Shown here: piece after piece, positions 55,601 to 62,914 of the stretch
How positions within the stretch are numbered: the first letter of the stretch is position 1
Layout of the letters: each line of letters starts with the position of its first letter
Assembly (NCBI GenBank): GCA_032622095.1
Contig: CP136063.1
Span: 280,357,426-280,421,425, forward strand
DNA: 64,000 nucleotides
Source of the DNA: Siphonodentalium dalli
Lineage: Eukaryota; Mollusca; Scaphopoda; Gadilida; Siphonodentaliidae
Direction: 5' to 3'
Notes under the pieces: generated by a model
Databases searched by the model: none
Seen by the model: only the letters and a program-made list of their open reading frames with translations
Told to the model about the DNA's origin: nothing
Program-made: the position numbers and the translations under genes

Positions 55601-57532
55601 CCGTCTCATGCGCAGTATAGGCTAACACATACTGTGCATGGGTATATATGTATCAATCTCACAAACAATACAAGCGCTCTTCATCGGAATTATATAAGGC
55701 ATTCAAAAGTGGGTTGTATGGGAGGGCCAAAGGCCCTTTCAAATCTTCCCGGGTATCATTACAAACTCCAAAGTTGTGGTGACGGTCTCGATCTGTTCGA
55801 CCATCTCGGGCGCGAAACAAACTACTCTCATTATGTATCGCACGGGAAAGCAGGGTGTTCTACGCGTTGTGCATACGCCACAAGCACACACGCGACCTGT
55901 CTGCATCCTACCCTATTACCGACCAACTAGTTTTGCGATAGTAAAGAGCGATGTAATAATAAATAAGCAAATTTTAACTTACCTAAGCAAAAACGTCTTT
56001 CCTGTCCCACATTGGCCCGTAACAATTATGTTATGCCCATTTAGCACTTGGTGTAAACAATACGCCTGTTGTTTGTTGAGATTCATTTCAACTTGAGAGC
56101 ATATCGGAGAGAAATGGTGATGTGGCGAAGAAACACGTGCCCAAATGGTCAATCATCATGATGTCACGTGGAATGAGGTAATTAGTGTTAATGCACGCTT
56201 GTGTAATCATAGGGTCAATGAACAACTTTCATACCGGGGTGTACTAAAAAAAGAAAGAAGACACGAATAAGGCAAATCAAAAAAATCGAGATTAACATAC
56301 CATGCCGACCCTATTTTAGTACCCTCCTAAATGTTTTTTTATTTGCATATCTTTTATGTAAATTTCTCTCTTATGCCCGAAATTTATGTTTGGAAGAATA
56401 ATATAAATAAAACTAATAAAATACTCGCCCTTCCGCCCCATTTGAAAATAAAGTTGAATGTAAGTCCAGCAATTTATTGTCATCAAAAGACCGCTCCCAA
56501 ATCAAAGGCAATTAACATGGCGTCCAATTAACACCCACACGTGACTACTACCTAATTACCCGAATTGAATAGGGGCCGAACAAGCCCGGCCGAACAAGCC
56601 AGGCCGAAAGAGCCCTGGACCGAAAAGTCCAAGGCCGAAAGAGCCCTGGACCGAATCGACCCGCTCCCCTCTGTATCTGTGATTGTTATGTGCTAGGAAC
56701 CAAGACTGGATCCTGGATTTTACAGAACTTGGCAAATAAGAACATCGCGATGGTCGGATAAACAAATTTATATGTTTTGAATTGAATAAAAAACACCATT
56801 CGAATTTTAATTATCAACCCGATATCACCATTTCAACATTAGATGTCCGGGATCCGTTTCGTATTTTAGTCAAATGTTGCGAATTCGCTTTAAGGAAGTG
56901 TCAATAAGGAACTGAAGAGAGACACTACCGCGTCAGCAAAAAACGATTTTCACCAATTCCATAAATGTGAATTTATGCTGATATTTGGATGGAAAATCAC
57001 GATTATTGTACAACTCAGACCAGGTAGAGTTGATATGACCCAACCAGGGCATTAAGAACAATTAACTTAATTGTCACATGTCAATTGTGGGGAGATAAAT
57101 GCAATTTTTTCGAACGAAATATCCAATTGTTCGTTTTACTGAAGTTTTAGTGATAGAGCACAGGGGGTGGACGCTAGCCAATGAGATGATTGTTTACATA
57201 ATAACAAAATCTGAAGTTGCCTAACTGCACCTGTTATCTGTATAGTAGAGGTAATGTATCTAGATCTATTTGTTATATTTTAATCAAATTTAATATTACA
57301 TGGATGATGGACAGTGATTCCTAGGACTGTGGTTGTAACTAAAAATGTCAAAACAATGTCGACTCGAACATGACATTCAGCTAGAATTGTGTTAAGAAAA
57401 TGAGATATACTGAACCTTAAATTTATTTAGTCGATCTTGCTGTTCTTTACTGACACCACCTAGATCAGAATTTCCGCCTAGATCGTAGCTTTCCATCCCG
57501 TGAGGAGGTTCGTGTTTAGGTTGGTCGGCCAT
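37497..57532 (-). CDS. RIIAD1: RIIAD1-like RIIa-domain protein, complete, 4 exons
   Basis: Four exons (57532-57416, 49792-49716, 43268-43222, 37630-37497) join with GT-AG introns in phases 0, 2 and 1 into a 375-nt CDS of 124 residues. Residues 46-83 form an RIIa dimerization/docking domain: NEKYLRDHPEVE, then LLAGFL, VLTNKPDNI and FAADYF. This follows the PKA-RII pattern in which two helices form a dimer that binds amphipathic anchoring helices. Lead-in residues SKEQQDRLNKFK and the NEKYLR motif match what I recall of vertebrate RIIAD1, a short protein of about 90 residues; this one has longer N- and C-terminal extensions. RIIa proteins of this sort occur in cilia and sperm flagella, so a ciliary role is inferred. 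The start is the only ATG in exon 1 before the conserved lead-in. Introns of 7.6, 6.4 and 5.6 kb are packed with transposons. I see no frame break, so the gene looks functional. Confidence 0.88.
37731..37879. repeat. Two diverged hairpin copies in intron 3
   Basis: Palindromes at 37731-37797 and 37825-37879 with CAGTGCATTCTC and CCAATGCATTC arms. Flanks CTGGTGCAGCATTAAAGAT and CAGGAAGCTCCAG match the 34.7-kb cluster. Confidence 0.6.
37924..38390. repeat. 22-bp minisatellite, about 21 copies
   Basis: The unit TTAATATTTATAGGGATATCAG (22 bp; quoted in two parts as TTAATATTTATA + GGGATATCAG) is repeated almost perfectly, with one variant base near 38005. It lies in intron 3 directly after the hairpin copies. 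Confidence 0.95.
38391..38750. other. No gene seen
   Basis: Intronic sequence between the minisatellite and the next palindrome. Confidence 0.45.
38753..38969. mobile_element. 217-bp mariner-like palindromic MITE, copy 1
   Basis: TA-bounded, with arms CTCCTTAACCACAGCAG, GGATTTAGTCGGAAATATGG and CTTGTTGCCAT mirrored around CTCTCAGTGAGAG, ending GGGCATTACTGTA. Its long central stem is nearly perfect. Confidence 0.75.
39023..39311. repeat. 59-bp minisatellite, 5 copies
   Basis: Unit starts GAGTAACAGGACGGAACTCG and ends ATATTCCAAGCTGCT. Copies at 39023, 39082 (shortened to 53 bp, GTGG start), 39135, 39194 and 39253. Near-identical copies imply recent expansion. Confidence 0.9.
39330..40910. other. 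No gene; dispersed repeats
   Basis: A repeat with GGGGAATAACTCCAC, CAGACATCATAAT and ACAGGTTCCCATGGT occurs near 39830 and again near 39990, the second ending GTCCACGGACAGACGACGG. Poly-C is at 39787-39800. 40370-40440 has a short ACGGTGTTG..CATGTTGTCTGCATGAT duplication. Confidence 0.5.
41224..42073. repeat. AAACGCTCTTTATT-rich dispersed repeat, possible TIR element
   Basis: CAATAAAGAGCGTTT at 41224 is mirrored by AAACGCTCTTTATTT ending 42073. GAACGCTCTTTATTG and GGGACTCGACTTAGAA recur inside (about 41713 and 41930), and TAAAGAGCGTT occurs again near 60780-60830. Confidence 0.45.
42074..42930. other. No gene seen
   Basis: Intron 3 sequence. The 78-codon frame at 42729-42965 is not splice-bounded or recognisable. 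Confidence 0.4.
42941..43033. repeat. 20-bp minisatellite, about 4.6 copies
   Basis: TATAATGTCCTATAATATAA repeated exactly every 20 bp, about 190 bp from RIIAD1-like exon 3. Confidence 0.95.
43222..43268 (-). CDS. RIIAD1: RIIAD1-like exon 3 (second RIIa helix)
   Basis: A 47-nt exon follows the acceptor CTATTTACAG and ends at the donor GTAAGT. It completes the split Ser codon of exon 2 and encodes QVLTNKPDNIREFAA, the loop and second helix of the RIIa domain. It leaves one G for the Asp codon completed in exon 4. Confidence 0.9.
43378..43595. mobile_element. 218-bp mariner-like palindromic MITE, copy 2
   Basis: TACAGTAATGCCCC ... GGGCATTATTGTA with the same central stem as copy 1. It lies about 110 bp upstream (transcript sense) of RIIAD1-like exon 3. 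Confidence 0.75.
43600..44130. other. No gene seen
   Basis: AT-rich intron 2 sequence lacking recognised structure. Confidence 0.45.
44132..44273. mobile_element. Palindromic MITE, AATATACGCATAGT ends, copy 2
   Basis: AATATACGCATAGTGTTTC is mirrored by GAAACACTATGCATATATT. The core stem is AATCCACGAGTGGGATTGG / CCAATCCCATGTGTGGATT. It shares ends with 6648-6787. Confidence 0.65.
44278..44440. repeat. 81-bp tandem duplication
   Basis: TTATGCCACGATCTTTACAA through GGAGAAAGTTTAATCCACTC occurs twice in a row with a handful of substitutions. Confidence 0.8.
44656..45589. mobile_element. Expanded hairpin element: 286-bp tandem units
   Basis: Hairpins at 44656-44724, 44942-45010, 45228-45296 and 45513-45581 are spaced 286, 286 and 285 bp. 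Each pair is separated by the family's usual middle (GAGCAGACGACACTCTTC, CTCCCTGCAGGGTAATGG). The right end is GGCACAGGGTA. Flanking GATGGCTTTATTTATATAGT also recurs (44500 and 45592). Confidence 0.85.
45590..46071. repeat. Duplicated flank and dispersed repeat
   Basis: 45592-45690 repeats 44502-44610. 45890-45960 (CTACTGTTCAAGTTATGACC, GAACAGACATTGGATGGA) recurs after the LTR element at 46963-47010. Confidence 0.55.
46072..46950 (+). mobile_element. Miniature LTR element with small coiled-coil ORF
   Basis: Direct terminal repeats of 169 and 175 bp (46072-46240 and 46776-46950) start TGTCGTGGAACAG and end ATCGCAAAACTTA. They are nearly identical except for a TACTAGTATG-type insertion in the right one. 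The 535-bp interior has one clean frame of 67 codons starting 58 bp inside, and a purine-rich GGGAGGATG stretch directly before the right repeat. No pol domains are present. A deleted LTR retrotransposon or terminal-repeat miniature element is likely. A primer-binding site and target duplication were not identified. Confidence 0.65.
46299..46502 (+). CDS. Coiled-coil ORF inside the LTR element
   Basis: The 67-residue frame starts MDYRVYSFHRRMWQELFSE and contains a charged heptad-like stretch (IKNLMENADEIKQNV, LQHIASELEGQVDILEF). It begins just after the left LTR, where gag would start, so it could be a gag remnant. No family is recognised. Confidence 0.4.
   Translation: MDYRVYSFHRRMWQELFSEIKNLMENADEIKQNVSSSHCDASELQHIASELEGQVDILEFITRSKCT
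47375..47640. repeat. Partial AAAGGTACTCAA MITE with hairpin
   Basis: GATGGATAACTCTAAAATC and GATTTTAGAGTTATCCATC form a hairpin. The right side (GGTTCCTCGACT, GATCGGATTGAGTACCTTT) matches the 11573-12062 element. Confidence 0.6.
47864..49202. mobile_element. Non-autonomous hAT-like element, 1339 bp
   Basis: TAGAGATGGGCGGTA and ACCGCCCATCTCTA ends are flanked by ATCAAAAA (47856-47863) and ATAAAAAA (49203-49210), an 8-bp duplication with one mismatch. Subterminal TACCGTACCG/GGTATCGGTA motifs repeat at both ends. The interior has no transposase. The same dispersed repeat appears to continue on both sides. Confidence 0.75.
49211..49700. other. Intron 2 next to RIIAD1-like exon 2; no other gene
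   Basis: Continuation of the dispersed repeat (GACCTGAACATGCC, TACAGGGTGTGC) and then AT-rich sequence. The 127-codon plus-strand frame at 49428-49811 runs antisense through exon 2 and is a shadow. Confidence 0.5.
49716..49792 (-). CDS. RIIAD1: RIIAD1-like exon 2 (first RIIa helix)
   Basis: A 77-nt exon sits between a pyrimidine-rich acceptor (TTGCTTATTACAG) and a perfect GTAAGT donor. It reads 25 codons plus 2 nt, containing NEKYLRDHPEVE and LLAGFL, the first helix of the RIIa dimerization domain. The exon is too short to appear as a long open frame. Confidence 0.9.
49800..50320. other. Intron 1; fragment of GACGTGGC-type repeat
   Basis: GGTGTAAATTTTCCAACTAA, TGTTTTGTCA and poly-C (about 50163-50173) resemble the right part of the 1-kb repeat. 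Nothing else is recognised. Confidence 0.45.
50323..51194. mobile_element. Non-autonomous hAT-like element, 872 bp
   Basis: TAGGGTCCTGCGAAT and ATTCGCAGGACCCTA ends are flanked by ATATATAT on both sides (8 bp, low complexity). Subterminal ATCGAATCGAAT repeats occur at both ends. No transposase. Confidence 0.7.
51195..52223. other. Intron 1; no gene assigned
   Basis: AT-rich sequence. A plus-strand frame at 52066-52248 (KEEEVTRSSLNRRFVLTD) reads protein-like but is unrecognised and runs into the foldback element. Confidence 0.3.
52224..54175. mobile_element. 1952-bp foldback element with long inner palindrome
   Basis: Perfect 20-bp ends (CAGGTCGGGCACAGGTGCCA) are followed by arms that pair over about 180 bp (AGCTAAAT, ATCAAATTATCGC). 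Inside, a second pair of arms (52901-53280 and 53512-53892, roughly 90% alike by eye) faces across about 230 bp. No clear target duplication. A 69-codon frame in the right arm is not recognised. Confidence 0.75.
54176..54735. other. Intron 1; no gene seen
   Basis: AT-rich sequence lacking recognised elements. Confidence 0.45.
54736..54990. repeat. Dispersed repeat paired with 12094-12340
   Basis: ATGCAGTGACTCTCGATG, CGAAATCGTTTTCGTT and TTATGTCTTTAAT occur in the same order and orientation as at 12.1 kb. It is followed near 55215-55290 by sequence resembling 60585-60645 (CAAACAGAAAG.ATATTAAAAT). Confidence 0.55.
55300..55975. repeat. Diverged tandem-like duplication
   Basis: GATCTTTTCGACCAATC near 55432 and GATCTGTTCGACCATCTC near 55791, each followed by GCGCG and CTACTCTC, suggest two old copies about 360 bp apart. 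No coding region is supported. Confidence 0.4.
55983..56086 (-). CDS. P-loop exon, PIF1-helicase-like
   Basis: From an ATG at 56086 the minus strand reads MNLNKQQAYCLHQVLNGHNI and then a Walker A motif, GQCGTGKT, followed by FLLR at a perfect GTAAGT donor (last exon base 55983). The arrangement LNxxQ...G-N-hydrophobic-TG-x-x-GTGKT-FLLR is typical of PIF1-family helicases, which unwind DNA using ATP. The frame is also open upstream of this ATG, so the start is uncertain. No further helicase exon (Walker B, motif III) is seen downstream. It lies in intron 1 of the RIIAD1-like gene on the same strand. It could be a captured or relict fragment, possibly from a transposon, or a nested gene. Confidence 0.5.
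56130..57410. other. Intron 1; no gene seen
   Basis: It contains a small GGCCGAAAGAGCCCTGGACC tandem cluster (56572-56660) and otherwise unremarkable AT-rich sequence up to the exon 1 donor. Confidence 0.45.
57416..57532 (-). CDS. RIIAD1: RIIAD1-like exon 1 (start codon)
   Basis: This exon holds 39 codons from the ATG at 57532 to the donor AAG|GTTCAG, ending in phase 0. It encodes a Gly/Pro/Asp-rich leader and then SKEQQDRLNKFK, which corresponds to the segment just before the RIIa fold in RIIAD1 proteins. The donor is a weaker match to consensus than those of exons 2 and 3. Confidence 0.85.
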
Positions 57533-57560
57533 TTTCAAACATTACCTTGACAATTGGGTA

Positions 57561-57573
57561 GTCGCTAGACAAC
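57561..57573 (-). promoter_or_regulatory. RFX-type X-box in RIIAD1-like promoter
   Basis: The coding-strand sequence GTTGTCTAGCGAC fits the X-box consensus RYYNYY-N-RRNRAC at every constrained position. It lies 29 nt upstream of the start codon. RFX factors binding X-boxes control ciliary genes, which agrees with the RIIa product. Binding is inferred. Confidence 0.6.
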
Positions 57574-57767
57574 AGTCCCTGTGTGTCGCTCGACGTTTCA
57601 GCGGATAGAGAACACGCCGGAATGTAACAATATCCACTGGTCTATCTGATTAAAAGATCACTGTTCAATACTAACAATAATAAGGTTTATTATATTATAT
57701 ACTCAAAGACATATACACACAACAGGGCCATATTAAAGCAAAGCGTGTTATTATGGAAGGGCCCTCA

Positions 57768-58235
57768 TATGGGGACACACTATAAAGTGTATGCCGAGGC
57801 CGAGGCCGGCTCCAAATAAAAGGTGTAAACGGGGTGTTATGTGGCGTTTGGTCCGTTGTTTCTCAAAGGATATTAATAAAATTTGGTGTATATGTCCGGA
57901 CTGGGACATGGAATAGAATAACGTTTGAATTGTTTTTAAATTCACAAATTTGTTGATTTTATTCTACTTTTTCGTTCTGAAACACACTATAAAGTGTAAA
58001 CGGCCGGCTCCAATTAAAAGGTGTAAGTGGACTTGATGTCGCATTATCTTCTTTGTTTATAAATGGATATGACTGAAATTTAGTACATATGTCCGGGTTA
58101 TAAATGGCATGGAATACATTGACGTTTGAATCGTTTTTAAAATCACTAAATTGTTGATTTTATAAATTTTTTCGTTCTTTCGTTCTGTAAAGTGTAAGCG
58201 GTCGGCTCCAATTAAAAGGTGTAAGCGGCTTATGT
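57768..58235. repeat. About 209-bp tandem repeat, 2.3 copies
   Basis: CTATAAAGTGTA, CGGCTCCAAATAAAAGGTGT (or CAATTAAAAGGTGTAAG), TATGTCCGG and CGTTTGAAT recur in order near 57772, 57981 and 58187. The last copy abuts the outer nested element. Confidence 0.7.
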
Positions 58236-58381
58236 GCTTAGCGTTATAGGTAATCGGATTAACTAATTGGCGACTCTAGACTATTGTGTTTTGGGGCATT
58301 TGAGGTTTTGGCGAAATAATAATTTAAATACATTTATTTTAAATGATAACTTTATTTAATGAAGTTTATGAAGTGCACATT

Positions 58382-58523
58382 GATATTCAAATAGTGGTCT
58401 CGGTATCAAGCCTCAAGTTCCGACCACGTCACCATCGTCTCCGTATATAAGATAGGTGCCAATAACGTTGACAAAGCAATGGCGACAATATGGAGACGAT
58501 ACCGAGACAACTATCTGAATATT
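58382..58523. mobile_element. 142-bp MITE, uninterrupted copy
   Basis: ATATTCAAATAGTGGTCTCG and CGAGACAACTATCTGAATAT ends. The core includes CCGTATATAAGATA and CCAATAACGTTG. GGTATC at 58402-58407 is the intact insertion site for the foldback found in the other copy. Confidence 0.75.
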
Positions 58524-58611
58524 AATGTCACAAGTATGACATAATAACCTACATAAAATGACAAAGAATATCAAATTTAACGATATTCCTCATACAGGTT
58601 ATATGCGAAAT

Positions 58612-60098
58612 TAATATTCAAATAGTGGTCTCGGTATCTATGGCAAGCCGTTTTCACATTTTCGATTGATTTGGACTTAAGTCCAATTATTTGGACTTAA
58701 GTCCAAATAATTGGACTTAAGTCCAAATAATTGGACTTAAGTCCAAATAGCGAATTGTACTTAAGTCCAAATACCACATAATTGTGAATTCGGCGAGGAA
58801 TTGTACTTAAGTCCAAATGAATTACACTTAAGTCCAAATACCGATATTTTCATCTATTTGGACTTAAGTCCAATTCCTCGCCGAATTAACAATTATGTGG
58901 TATTTGGACTTAAGTACAATTCATTTGGACTTAAGTCCAATTCATCTGTATAAGAAACACCCCCATCAGATATTAAGCAGGTCTGGTTTTGCTCATAGGG
59001 CGGAGTTATGGGAAAATGGCCGTATACCGATAATAATGTTACCAGAGTCCGACCAGGTAGATAAAATACCACCCCTTGCTCTTTATAAATTTAACCTGAT
59101 AAAAAAGTTACAACTTATGTACAGGGTCCACACTCGATCGAGGCTGCATGCACTAATGGAATTATGGCTGCTAATTTGTTTATATATAAAGCGTATGTTA
59201 ACACTGATTCTGAGCAATATATAATGTAAATTATTTTTGCAATTTCCTTCTGACCAAGCTAATTGATGCAAAGAAGTCTCTGTAGAATAGATTTACAAAG
59301 TTAACCGAGGCTGTGCTTCACGCAGTCATTACAATAGCAATAGAAGGGGAGTCACTCTAATCTATTGTTTTGGCATAATTCGACTTTCGAGTACACCCTT
59401 ATTACATTGAGTTTGAAAATCGAGCAAATTATACAAATAAGACACTTAGTAAATGCAATAAACGAAACTGCGTGTAGCCTACACTACATGCTGTCAAATA
59501 ACAATTGAATCAAGTCGTGAATTAATTTTACTTCATTCATGCATGCAGTTAGCATTTATTAAGATGCCAATTCGGATTCGAAACATTTTCAATCTCGGCA
59601 TGCCGAAAACCATTCGGCAAACCTCGTCAGATTCCGTCACCGTGCCCGCAGGGGTCACAGGTCGAGGAGTTCAGAATGGCCGAAAACAAGCCACGTAGCA
59701 AAGGGGACGTACGGATCAGTTAGTCTTGGAGTCAGGAATTCCCTGGTTAGTACGGAGTTTGACTGTCAATCAAAACTTGCAGGAATATACCATTACAAAG
59801 AAGGGGACTATCGTTTCAAACCAGATGAATTGAACTTAAGTCCAAATCAATTCACTAATTGGACTTAAGTCCAAATAATTTGACTTAAGTCCAATTCATT
59901 TGGACTTAAGTCCAAATCAATTCGCTAATTGGACTTAAGTTCAAATCAATCAAAAATGTGAAAACGGCTTGCCATAGGTATCAAGCCCCAAGTTCCAACC
60001 ACGTCACCATCGCCTCCGTATATAAGATACGTGCCAATAACGTTGCCAAAGCAATGGCGACAATGTGGAGACGATACCGAGACAACTATCTGAATATT
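58612..60098. mobile_element. 142-bp MITE, copy split by foldback element
   Basis: The left 27 bp (58612-58638) and the remainder (59977-60098) match the intact copy base for base apart from scattered substitutions. GGTATC is duplicated at the break. Confidence 0.75.
58639..59976. mobile_element. 1338-bp foldback element with TTGGACTTAAGTCCAA arrays
   Basis: Ends TATGGCAAGCCGTTTTCACA and TGTGAAAACGGCTTGCCATA are flanked by GGTATC on both sides (58633-58638 and 59977-59982). Both arms carry tandem 16-bp palindromes TTGGACTTAAGTCCAA. The left arm has its own large hairpin (58754-58922). The central 58950-59825 is unique with no recognised protein. Confidence 0.8.
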
Positions 60099-60422
60099 TA
60101 TGCGCAGATTAATACAAATGCAAAAACAACAATTACAAACATTTGCTACAAACGTAATCTATTGTTGACACGTTAATTACTGTTGGAAATATTTACGCAT
60201 ATATAGTGTGCCCATGTATCACATCTCTCCTTGCTACACTCAATCATATCATAAAAAATATTTGGCAATCAACATTCATTTGTGAATGACCCGAAACAAG
60301 GTTTCTAAATTATTATTTCCCCAAAAACCTCAAATGATATAAAACACCCAAGACTAATAGTCTAGAGTCGTCAGTTTGTTAATCCGATTACCTATACCGC
60401 TAAGCACATAAGCCGCTTACAC

Positions 60423-61070
60423 ATGTATAGGTGACAGTTAATTTACATATTCAGGATAAAACATATGCTAAACTGGATTTTGATACATGTATTTACAAAA
60501 TTAATGTTTCAGGGATGTGTATATCTTGTTACGCGCGTTGTTGTTGTTAAAGGTACGGGAGGTCTTGGCGGTGGATATGCTGTGAAAATATTTTCACCTG
60601 TCAAAAACCGCCACAAACAGAAAGAATATTAAAATGTAGACAGACTTTGTCCGTATACAAATAAGAAATATCGCATAAGCAGTATGTTATTGTCATAATT
60701 ATGTTTGGCCATTGTTATGTAAACAAAAGCACACAAAAAGTTACCTTCCTGGTGTTTGTTTATATTATGATGGTAAACATAAAGAGCGTTCTTTGTTGCT
60801 GAATTCCTGATATGGAAATAATAAAGAGCGTTTATATCATTTGTGTGTGATTAGCCAGTAACACTGTGCTGTCTTATGTAACACAATCAGTCTATTGCTT
60901 AGGTAAAATATAGTAGGTCTTTATGATAGCATGCTGTTTACGCGATGGTCATGGTATATATGAACGAAACTGTATGCGTGTTAATGTTTTTATGTTTACG
61001 GTGATTGGAACAAATATGAATATTTTCGACAACTAAGGCATTAGTCCAGGAGATATTGGTAGACCTCTGC
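60423..61070. other. No gene seen
   Basis: It contains a relative of 55215-55290 (near 60585) and two TAAAGAGCGTT phrases. Poly-C at 61074-61090. Confidence 0.45.
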
Positions 61071-61169
61071 ACCCCCCCCCCCCCCCCCCAGGACTTAACT
61101 TCACCCACTAATTTTCTTCCTTAAGGTCTCCTCTAATTTTTTTCACTTGTTAACAAGAACAAAAAGTGG

Positions 61170-62230
61170 CCGCAGAGACTCCAGACAAGATGGCGTCCAT
61201 CAGGCGGCCATTTTTTTTAATGCACCAGGTCTCTTTGATCGCCATTATAGTAAAGATGATAGCACATGCGGTCTTGTTTTCCGCTCGATTCGTTATGCTA
61301 ATATATAATATTTACAAATTAGCCAAAAATCCGACACTAGAATCCAATATGGCGGCCAAGATGGCCGCCGAAATGTGAAAATATGCTATTTTTCTGACAT
61401 GTTACCACCTTTCGTTTGTCTCTGTGGGAAAATGTTATAATTTTTGCGTCATGTTATACATTTGTCATATAGAGGAGTCATTGGCGAACACATGGGGACC
61501 ATAATATGCATTCATTGCGGGATATTTTTGTCCGATATCACGTTTTCCCAAATGCCGGTATCATAGGCCAAAGCCGAATCTCCGTTAATAACGCGATGTT
61601 ATGTTTCGAATCAATGAATGTTATTGCTATTATAACAACACCCATGCATATATATTTGCAGGAGATACTCGAGCTAGGATTCCTCTTATACCTGAGTTGA
61701 GGAATATTTACCCAAATCCAAGATGGCGGCCAAAATTGCCACCAGTGAGCATTATTGTCATGACAACTCCACACCTGCTTACTATTGTAAGTTGGGAACA
61801 CTTAGGCGAAGAACTTTCCTTGTACCATGTCCAAATAAAAGTCCCCCAAATCCAAAATGGCGCCCACAATGGCGGACAGATTTTGAGAAATCACCGAAAT
61901 TCCCTCATATTCACATCATTGGGCATTATTGTCGAGACAACTCCACCCATGCTTACAATTGAGTTGTAAATACTGAGGTGAAGTAATTACATTACATCTC
62001 ATGCAAGAAATGGTTTTCCAAATCGAAGATGGCGGCCAAAATGGCGACCGAAATTTTAAAACAAGTCTACATTACGTTACTTTCTTACGATGGGCGTTAT
62101 TGTTTCGCGATTTCTATCCACCATTACATGTTGATATGGAATAGTGACATGAAGTATTCATTAGGGTTTGGCAATTGATACTCACAGCCAAGATCGCTGC
62201 TATATTGGCGGCTAGAAATTGAAAAGAAAT
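61170..62230. repeat. AAGATGGCGGCC dispersed repeats
   Basis: About five diverged units contain AAGATGGCG.CC or AATATGGCGGCCAAGATGG, with GAGACAACTCCACCCATGC and CATTATTGTC phrases. The recurrent AAGATGGCGGC equals the known YY1 binding motif. Confidence 0.6.
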
Positions 62231-62307
62231 CGATATTTTCACATATTAATTTCAACTTTTTGTCAAAATATCGGTATGTATGGACGAAACTGTACATAAA
62301 CCATCTA

Positions 62308-62610
62308 CTAGTTCAACTTAAAGGTATCAAAACGAATATCATAGCTCGTATCCTTCTGGTAAGATGAAACACCACAATTAATATCGCGATGTGGCATTTC
62401 GAAATCCAGTCTCCACTTAGCGCCGATAATGGCGTAAGCGTAGGTGCGCCGAATAGTTATATCAGAACAATTACATGATAACAGATTCTGATATGCCACG
62501 TCACGTCCATAATTATCTGGACCAGCTTCCATTTCTTTGTCTGAAAAATCTAGGTCGCTCACACCGACAAAGTATTCACCACTTCCTGGGAGTAGGGTCC
62601 CTCTAATCAT
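62308..62610 (-). CDS. Hypothetical ORF or exon, 100 codons
   Basis: The frame reads GSGEYFVGVSDLDFSDKEME, then GPDNYGRDVAYQNLLS and YAYAIIGAKWRLDFEMPHRD, with balanced, protein-like composition. A possible acceptor (CGTTATGATTAG) lies just after the ATG, so an internal exon is possible. No family is recognised. Confidence 0.3.
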   Translation of the reverse strand: MIRGTLLPGSGEYFVGVSDLDFSDKEMEAGPDNYGRDVAYQNLLSCNCSDITIRRTYAYAIIGAKWRLDFEMPHRDINCGVSSYQKDTSYDIRFDTFKLN

Positions 62611-62737
62611 AACGTTTCAAACAATTCATTTTCCGGTGTCTAGCTTACAGAAGGTCATCTCTATATATGTGTCTCATACCCCATGGGATAACGACATGTA
62701 CACCTGGCGAACCAGTTAGCTAGTCACTTCTCAATAG

Positions 62738-62914
62738 ATGGTTCGTCAACTCACAAACTCAGCTAGCGCATTGGCATATGTGGACAACTTCGACAGTGTT
62801 TCGAATGTTGCTAGCTGTCTCATTCCCTTGGACAGATGTCTATCTGCTAAGGAGAAGACCCTAGTGTACATACTACCCACACTTCTTGGCCATTATCCGA
62901 AGCAAACTGTGTGA
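62738..62914 (+). CDS. Coding-like fragment, family unknown
   Basis: A 58-codon frame starts MVRQLTNSASALAYVDNFDS and ends YILPTLLGHYPKQTV. The sequence around its end and the following 100 bp have an inverted relative at 63825-64000 that keeps a similar reading (IPKLLEHDHKDKLV; HGASLWVCVMIV versus RGASLWTCAMIV). This suggests two tail-to-tail copies of an unknown coding unit, now broken. Confidence 0.35.
   Translation: MVRQLTNSASALAYVDNFDSVSNVASCLIPLDRCLSAKEKTLVYILPTLLGHYPKQTV

Larger units (their letters stand above)
58219..60422. mobile_element. Outer inverted-repeat element hosting nested insertions
   Basis: GTGTAAGCGGCTTATGTGC, TAGGTAATCGGATTAAC and CGACTCTAGACTATT at the left are mirrored at 60303-60422 over about 120 bp. 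It contains two copies of a 142-bp MITE, one of them split by a foldback element. Confidence 0.7.
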
